Positions 63,503 to 64,000 of a stretch of DNA of 64,000 nucleotides are shown in pieces. The DNA is taken from contig CP136064.1 in NCBI GenBank assembly GCA_032622095.1, positions 261,121,863-261,185,862 on the forward strand, in the 5' to 3' direction. Positions within the stretch are counted from its first letter, which is position 1; each line of letters begins with the position of its first letter. Source of the stretch: Siphonodentalium dalli. Lineage: Eukaryota; Mollusca; Scaphopoda; Gadilida; Siphonodentaliidae. Below the pieces are notes generated by a model, which was not told where the DNA came from, made no database searches, and worked only from the letters and a program-made list of their open reading frames with translations. The translations under genes were made by a program, and so were the position numbers.

Positions 63503-63576
63503 GTCAGTATCAGAATTTTTTCTCCCCACAGTTTATGCCATATGATATCTTGAAAAGGCCAAAACCCCTGGTCAAA

Positions 63577-63790
63577 CCCTGTGCCAATGCATAACCTTTT
63601 ATATGCGAGTCTCACAACGGGAGAATGTATAAGAGAATACATTGGCCTACCAATATTTACCTTGACCTTGTAAGCCAGTGCATTCTCTTATATATGATAA
63701 GCTCCCTATTGGAGACTTGCATATATAAGGTAATGCACTGGCACTTGATCTTTAATGCTGCACAAGTGCAGCTCCCATCATGAAATGGTT
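63577..63790 (+). mobile_element. Family C MITE, left end lost
   Basis: Two C palindromes (63582-63640, 63676-63740) and right end gctcccatcatgaaatgg|TTAA, 74 bp after exon 33. Beyond 63790 nothing was recognised. Confidence 0.58.
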
Positions 63791-64000
63791 AACAATGACA
63801 CCTCTGAAATCACATAAACAATAAAACCTTTTCGTGATAGAGTGTGCAAGCCGAGACATAAGAAAGCTCTCATTGTGATAACAGAGACACACATGATGTG
63901 CACCTTTAATTCCGTTATGATATACAGCTATGCTCTCAGTAAGCGACCTGTTTAACGAGGTTATGGGCCGGTACTTACTGCGGTGTTACCACCAAAATAC

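Overview
The window is animal nuclear DNA carrying the middle-to-C-terminal part of one gene on the + strand: an axonemal dynein heavy chain that I recognise as DNAH10, the inner-arm I1/f heavy chain. Thirty-three exons (1133..63502) join with GT-AG introns into one open frame of 6,343 nt, about 2,114 codons. No phase conflict was found between consecutive exons. The N-terminal tail and AAA1 lie upstream, and the end of AAA6 plus the C-terminal domain lie downstream, so neither start nor stop codon is in view. In order the exons encode the AAA1/AAA2 boundary, AAA2, AAA3, AAA4, coiled coil CC1, the microtubule-binding domain, CC2, AAA5, the strut helices and AAA6.

The AT-rich sequence, introns averaging about 1.75 kb, tRNA-derived SINEs and certain dispersed repeats fit a lophotrochozoan, most likely a mollusc. 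This is an inference; the species cannot be read from the sequence. No second gene, rRNA, tRNA gene or CRISPR array was found.

About half of the intron sequence is small non-autonomous DNA transposons (MITEs) and satellites. Names used below: family A = TTAA|CCCTTTACCCAACAG ends; B = TTAA|CCCTTTGAGTGCC ends; C = TTAA|CCCTTTCATGA ends; D = TTAA|CCCTTTCTATACTAAATGG ends (A-D look piggyBac-like); E = GTGACCCGCCATATC ends with 4-bp target duplications; F = CAAGCCT ends with 8-bp duplications (hAT-like, two internal hairpins); G = CAGGGACCAGCCTAG ends (hAT-like). Also present are two larger hAT-type elements, two PIF/Harbinger-type MITEs, a pogo/Tigger remnant, a TA-flanked MITE, two minus-strand SINEs, two non-LTR-like 3' tails and three hairpin-tipped insertions.

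Two things stand out. First, families A, B, C and E, with different termini and target sites, share one palindromic module of about 66 bp (roughly 45-50 copies here), with paired substitutions that preserve the fold. Second, tandem duplications repeatedly sit on the splice junctions of this gene: donors of the exons ending at 1324, 14979, 17333 and 31924, and acceptors of the exons starting at 20436, 31827 and 56789. In the extreme cases one exon is followed by 13 near-identical donor sites and another is preceded by 10 identical acceptor sites. Many MITEs also end within 10-40 bp of an exon, while all coding exons are intact.
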